From: Clostridiales bacterium UBA8960
Lineage (GTDB): Bacteria; Bacillota; Clostridia; Peptostreptococcales; Acidaminobacteraceae
NCBI GenBank assembly: GCA_003482695.1
Contig: DMYC01000206.1
Span: forward strand, 1 to 7,994
Direction of reading: 5' to 3'
DNA length: 7,994 nucleotides
This document shows positions 6,033-7,994 of the stretch, in pieces. The notes beneath the pieces were generated by a model, which searched no databases, had not been told where the DNA came from, and was given only the letters and a program-made list of their open reading frames with translations. The translations under genes were made by a program, and so were the position numbers. Numbering within the stretch: position 1 is the first letter of the stretch; each line of letters begins with the position of its first letter.

Positions 6033-7280
6033 ATGAAAAGACAAAATCTGATTTTACGATCGTTTTTTTTAGGTTCAGCCATCATACTCGCATCATGCAC
6101 CCCATATGCTGAGTCTCAAATAACCGATGCACCCATAACAACTGAAATGATCACGATTGAGCGCACAACAGAAGCGCCAACAGTTGAGACCACAGTCGAA
6201 GAAACCACTGAATTTTCCATATACAACGTCCCATTTGAGCCTAAAAAAGTAAATTATGAGAGGGCCTATCCAAACCTGACATTTGAACAGCCTCTTTTTC
6301 TAACACACCACGACGGGCTTATCTATGTCGTTGAGAAAACAGGTAAAATCAAGCGGTTCCAAGATGATGATCTCGTATCCGAGTTTGAGGTTTTTGCAGA
6401 CTTTAGCGATCGCATCGATAAAAGCGCCAATGAGAAAGGCCTATTGGGATTTGCCTTTCACCCTAATTTTGATGAAAACGGAATCTATTTCGTTTATTAC
6501 ACCGATAGACAAGGCAGTGTAATCGCGAAACACTCCAGTGGTCAAGAAGGCGAAATCCTACTTCGCTTTCCACAGCCATATGCAAACCACAATGGCGGTC
6601 ATATCGAGTTTGGCCTTGATGGCTATTTGTACATCGCAAGTGGTGATGGCGGCTCAAGTGGTGATCCAAACAACTATAGCCAAAACAAAAAATCGTTACT
6701 TGGGAAGATACTCAGAATTGATGTAGATCAGCAGGCTGGAAATAAAGCCTATGCCATTCCAAAAGACAACCCGTTTGCGAACAACACTGAAGGCTTTATG
6801 GAAGAAATCTATGCTTATGGCTTAAGAAATCCATGGCGTTTCAGTTTTGATCACGAACGCAGGTTGCTGATCGCAGCCGATGTTGGTCAAGGAAAAGTCG
6901 AAGAAATCGATATTATCGTGAGCGGTGGCAACTACGGTTGGAACATCATGGAAGGTTCTCAAAACTATAAGTCCAGCAACATCGACAAGTCCACTTTAAT
7001 TCCACCGATTTGGGAATATGAGCATCCCCTTGGAAAATCCATCACCGGCGGTTATGTCTATTATGGTGAAAAAACACCTAGCCTATATGGCACATACCTC
7101 TATGGCGATTTTATTTCAGGCATCGTTTGGGGGCTTTGGATCAATGAAGACCAAAGCGTTCAAAACGTTGAGTTGTTCAAGTCACCACTTAAAATTTCAT
7201 CATTTGGTATCGCAACTGGTGGCGAAGTGCTTATCGTCGATTATAGCGGCGGCATCTATCGCATCCAAGAAACTCAGTAA
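6033..7280 (+). CDS. Secreted lipoprotein with glucose/sorbosone dehydrogenase (PQQ-type beta-propeller) domain
   Basis: 415 aa. The N-terminus has basic residues, a hydrophobic stretch and the lipobox L19-A20-S21-C22, so it should be exported and lipid-anchored at Cys22. A Thr/Glu-rich linker (about 30-62) follows, then a glucose/sorbosone dehydrogenase (GSDH) six-bladed propeller of the soluble glucose dehydrogenase / aldose sugar dehydrogenase (YliI) type. Family marks are EKGLLGFAFHPNF; NHNGGHIEFG with H186, the position of the general-base histidine in PQQ glucose dehydrogenases; GDGGSSGDP; GKILRIDVD; YGLRNPWRFSFD; DVGQGKVEEID; GGNYGWNIMEG; and ITGGYVYYG. Known members oxidise aldoses with PQQ and calcium. 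The true substrate and electron acceptor here are unknown. GGAGG (6021-6025), seven bases before the ATG, supports the start. The gene stands alone between an upstream terminator and the proS promoter. Confidence 0.88.
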   Translation: MKRQNLILRSFFLGSAIILASCTPYAESQITDAPITTEMITIERTTEAPTVETTVEETTEFSIYNVPFEPKKVNYERAYPNLTFEQPLFLTHHDGLIYVVEKTGKIKRFQDDDLVSEFEVFADFSDRIDKSANEKGLLGFAFHPNFDENGIYFVYYTDRQGSVIAKHSSGQEGEILLRFPQPYANHNGGHIEFGLDGYLYIASGDGGSSGDPNNYSQNKKSLLGKILRIDVDQQAGNKAYAIPKDNPFANNTEGFMEEIYAYGLRNPWRFSFDHERRLLIAADVGQGKVEEIDIIVSGGNYGWNIMEGSQNYKSSNIDKSTLIPPIWEYEHPLGKSITGGYVYYGEKTPSLYGTYLYGDFISGIVWGLWINEDQSVQNVELFKSPLKISSFGIATGGEVLIVDYSGGIYRIQETQ

Positions 7281-7299
7281 AGCACAATCTAAAAAACAT

Positions 7300-7329
7300 T
7301 TGACTTTATGCCCGTCTATGTGCTAGAAT
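7300..7329 (+). promoter_or_regulatory. Promoter of the proS T-box leader
   Basis: TTGACT (7300-7305, five of six) and TAGAAT (7324-7329, five of six) are separated by 18 bp. TG stands at 7321-7322, one base ahead of the -10, giving an extended -10 element. Initiation near 7336 fits the start of the T-box structure. The box begins only 20 bp after the lipoprotein stop codon, and no separate terminator lies between them. Confidence 0.75.
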
Positions 7330-7335
7330 CCAAGG

Positions 7336-7606
7336 TGAAAATAGTGATGATTAGTCCAGTAGATGCATCTATGGTTTAGAGAAAAGGTGGTTGGTGAAAA
7401 CCTTTACAGATGAGGCATTGAACCTAACTATGAGCTGTGGACCCAAAGTTAGTCCCATGGGCTGGCCGGAAAGTTCTACCGGAATTCCCCCGTTACAGGG
7501 AACAGATATCAAACGCAAGTTTTGTATCGAGAGTGCAGATTTATTCTGAATTTAGGTGGTACCGCGGAGTCTATTCGCCCTAAGCAAACATGCTTAGGGC
7601 TTTTTT
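7336..7606 (+). ncRNA. T-box riboswitch, proline-specific, upstream of proS
   Basis: This tRNA-sensing leader should turn on proS when uncharged tRNA-Pro accumulates. Stem I is closed by GTCCA (7354-7358) / TGGAC (7438-7442), with inner pairing ATGC (7363-7366) / GCAT (7415-7418) and ATCT (7367-7370) / AGAT (7408-7411). It is capped by AAAGGT (7383-7388) / ACCTTT (7400-7405). The specifier loop after GAA reads CCT (7423-7425), a proline codon. Stem III is TTCCC (7485-7489) / GGGAA (7498-7502), with the typical CCGTTA inside. The T-box sequence AGGTGGTACCGCG lies at 7554-7566. Its bulge UGGU (7557-7560) can pair with tRNA 3' ACCA, which fits an A discriminator base. The antiterminator pairs TTAGG (7552-7556) with CCTAA (7579-7583) and GCGGA (7564-7568) with TTCGC (7574-7578, one G-U), leaving a seven-base bulge. 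This excludes the terminator at 7577-7600. Confidence 0.95.
7577..7606 (+). terminator. Regulated terminator of the proS T-box
   Basis: A perfect 10-bp stem, GCCCTAAGCA (7577-7586) / TGCTTAGGGC (7591-7600), closes an AACA loop and is followed by six T. Bases 7577-7583 of its left arm are also the 3' strand of the antiterminator, so only one of the two can form. Because no other terminator follows the lipoprotein gene, this hairpin probably also ends its read-through transcripts. Confidence 0.93.
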
Positions 7607-7637
7607 ATTTATCTAATTCAAACAGGAGGCACACATT

Positions 7638-7994
7638 ATGAAGCTCGTCAATCTCGTAGGAGACCGTTTTAAAGAAAGACCATCCGATTGCGTCGTGGAT
7701 AGCCATGCGCTCATGATCAAAGGTGGCTATATGAAAAATGTGGCTAATGGCATTTTTTCACTCTATCCTTCACTAAAAAGAATCACACGTAAAATCGAAA
7801 ATATCATCCGCGAGGAAATGGACGCCATCGAAGGTCAAGAAGTATTGTTCCCAGTTGTTCTTCCAGGAAGCTTATGGGAAGAATCCGGCAGATACCAAAG
7901 TATCGGCAGTGAACTTTTAAGATTCACCGATCGCGGCAACACACCTATGGTACTTGGCATGACACATGAAGAGGCTGCGGTTCATCTCGTGAGA
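7638..7994 (+). CDS. proS: Prolyl-tRNA synthetase, N-terminal part (cut by window end)
   Basis: Cytosolic class II aminoacyl-tRNA synthetase that charges tRNA-Pro with proline. The first 119 codons are present and the frame is open to the last base. Visible features are the HALMIKGGYMKNVANGIFS segment of motif 1 type; KIENIIREEMDAIEGQEVLFPV; LPGSLWEESGRY (residues about 75-86), which contributes to the active site; and MTHEEAAVHLVR at the window edge, the start of the motif 2 region with the T-H-E-E signature of ProRS. AGGAGG (7624-7629) lies eight bases before the ATG. The proline-specific T-box directly upstream independently supports the identity and gives its regulation: read-through when uncharged tRNA-Pro is abundant. 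Whether the YbaK-like editing insertion of bacterial-type ProRS is present cannot be seen here. Confidence 0.95.
   Translation, partial: MKLVNLVGDRFKERPSDCVVDSHALMIKGGYMKNVANGIFSLYPSLKRITRKIENIIREEMDAIEGQEVLFPVVLPGSLWEESGRYQSIGSELLRFTDRGNTPMVLGMTHEEAAVHLVR

Noticed and set aside
7018..7326. Open frame of 102 codons overlapping the end of the lipoprotein gene
   Set aside because: It is out of frame within the beta-propeller domain and runs through the proS promoter; no ribosome binding site or family resemblance.
1..7994. Insertion sequences, CRISPR arrays, tRNA/rRNA genes, attachment sites
   Set aside because: No transposase-like protein, terminal inverted repeats, regularly spaced direct repeats or tRNA-like cloverleaf with CCA end was seen on reading the window; the only RNA gene is the T-box leader.

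Overview
The window looks like the chromosome of an anaerobic, low-to-moderate GC Bacillota, probably Clostridia. The reasons are the strong AGGAGG-type ribosome binding sites, genes packed head to tail on the plus strand, a T-box riboswitch ahead of prolyl-tRNA synthetase, and Gram-positive-style lipoprotein and terminator signals. The genus cannot be named from the sequence alone.

Region 1 (about 1-5964) is a catabolic operon. It runs: an NCS2-type (xanthine/uracil family) permease; a cytosolic protein of six ankyrin-like repeats followed by five regular TPRs; an FdrA-type protein of the acyl-CoA synthetase (succinyl-CoA synthetase-like) family; and a DUF1116 protein (YlbE/YahG family). In Escherichia coli, fdrA and ylbE sit in the allantoin/ureide cluster and are linked to oxamate (oxalurate) carbamoyl transfer. 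A purine or ureide-type nitrogen compound imported by the permease is therefore the natural working hypothesis. The genes are tightly coupled: a 24-nt gap, then a 23-nt overlap, then an ATGA overlap. A strong intrinsic terminator at 5928-5964 closes the unit.

The standout observation is that the DUF1116 gene is cut by an in-frame TAA (4957-4959) followed at once by ATG (4960). The cut falls inside the family's most conserved motif, where a proline is expected (PCHxHxxVG-[P]-MAG). Both halves are otherwise intact and in the same frame. This is either a natural two-polypeptide version made by termination-reinitiation, a very recent nonsense mutation, or a sequence error.

Region 2 (about 5970-7280) is a monocistronic-looking gene for a secreted lipoprotein with a glucose/sorbosone dehydrogenase (PQQ-type beta-propeller) domain behind a Thr/Glu-rich linker.

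Region 3 (7300-7994) has a good extended -10 promoter and a complete proline-type T-box leader. The leader carries specifier CCU, acceptor-end-pairing bulge UGGU, and mutually exclusive antiterminator and terminator. It is followed by the first 119 codons of proS, cut by the window end.
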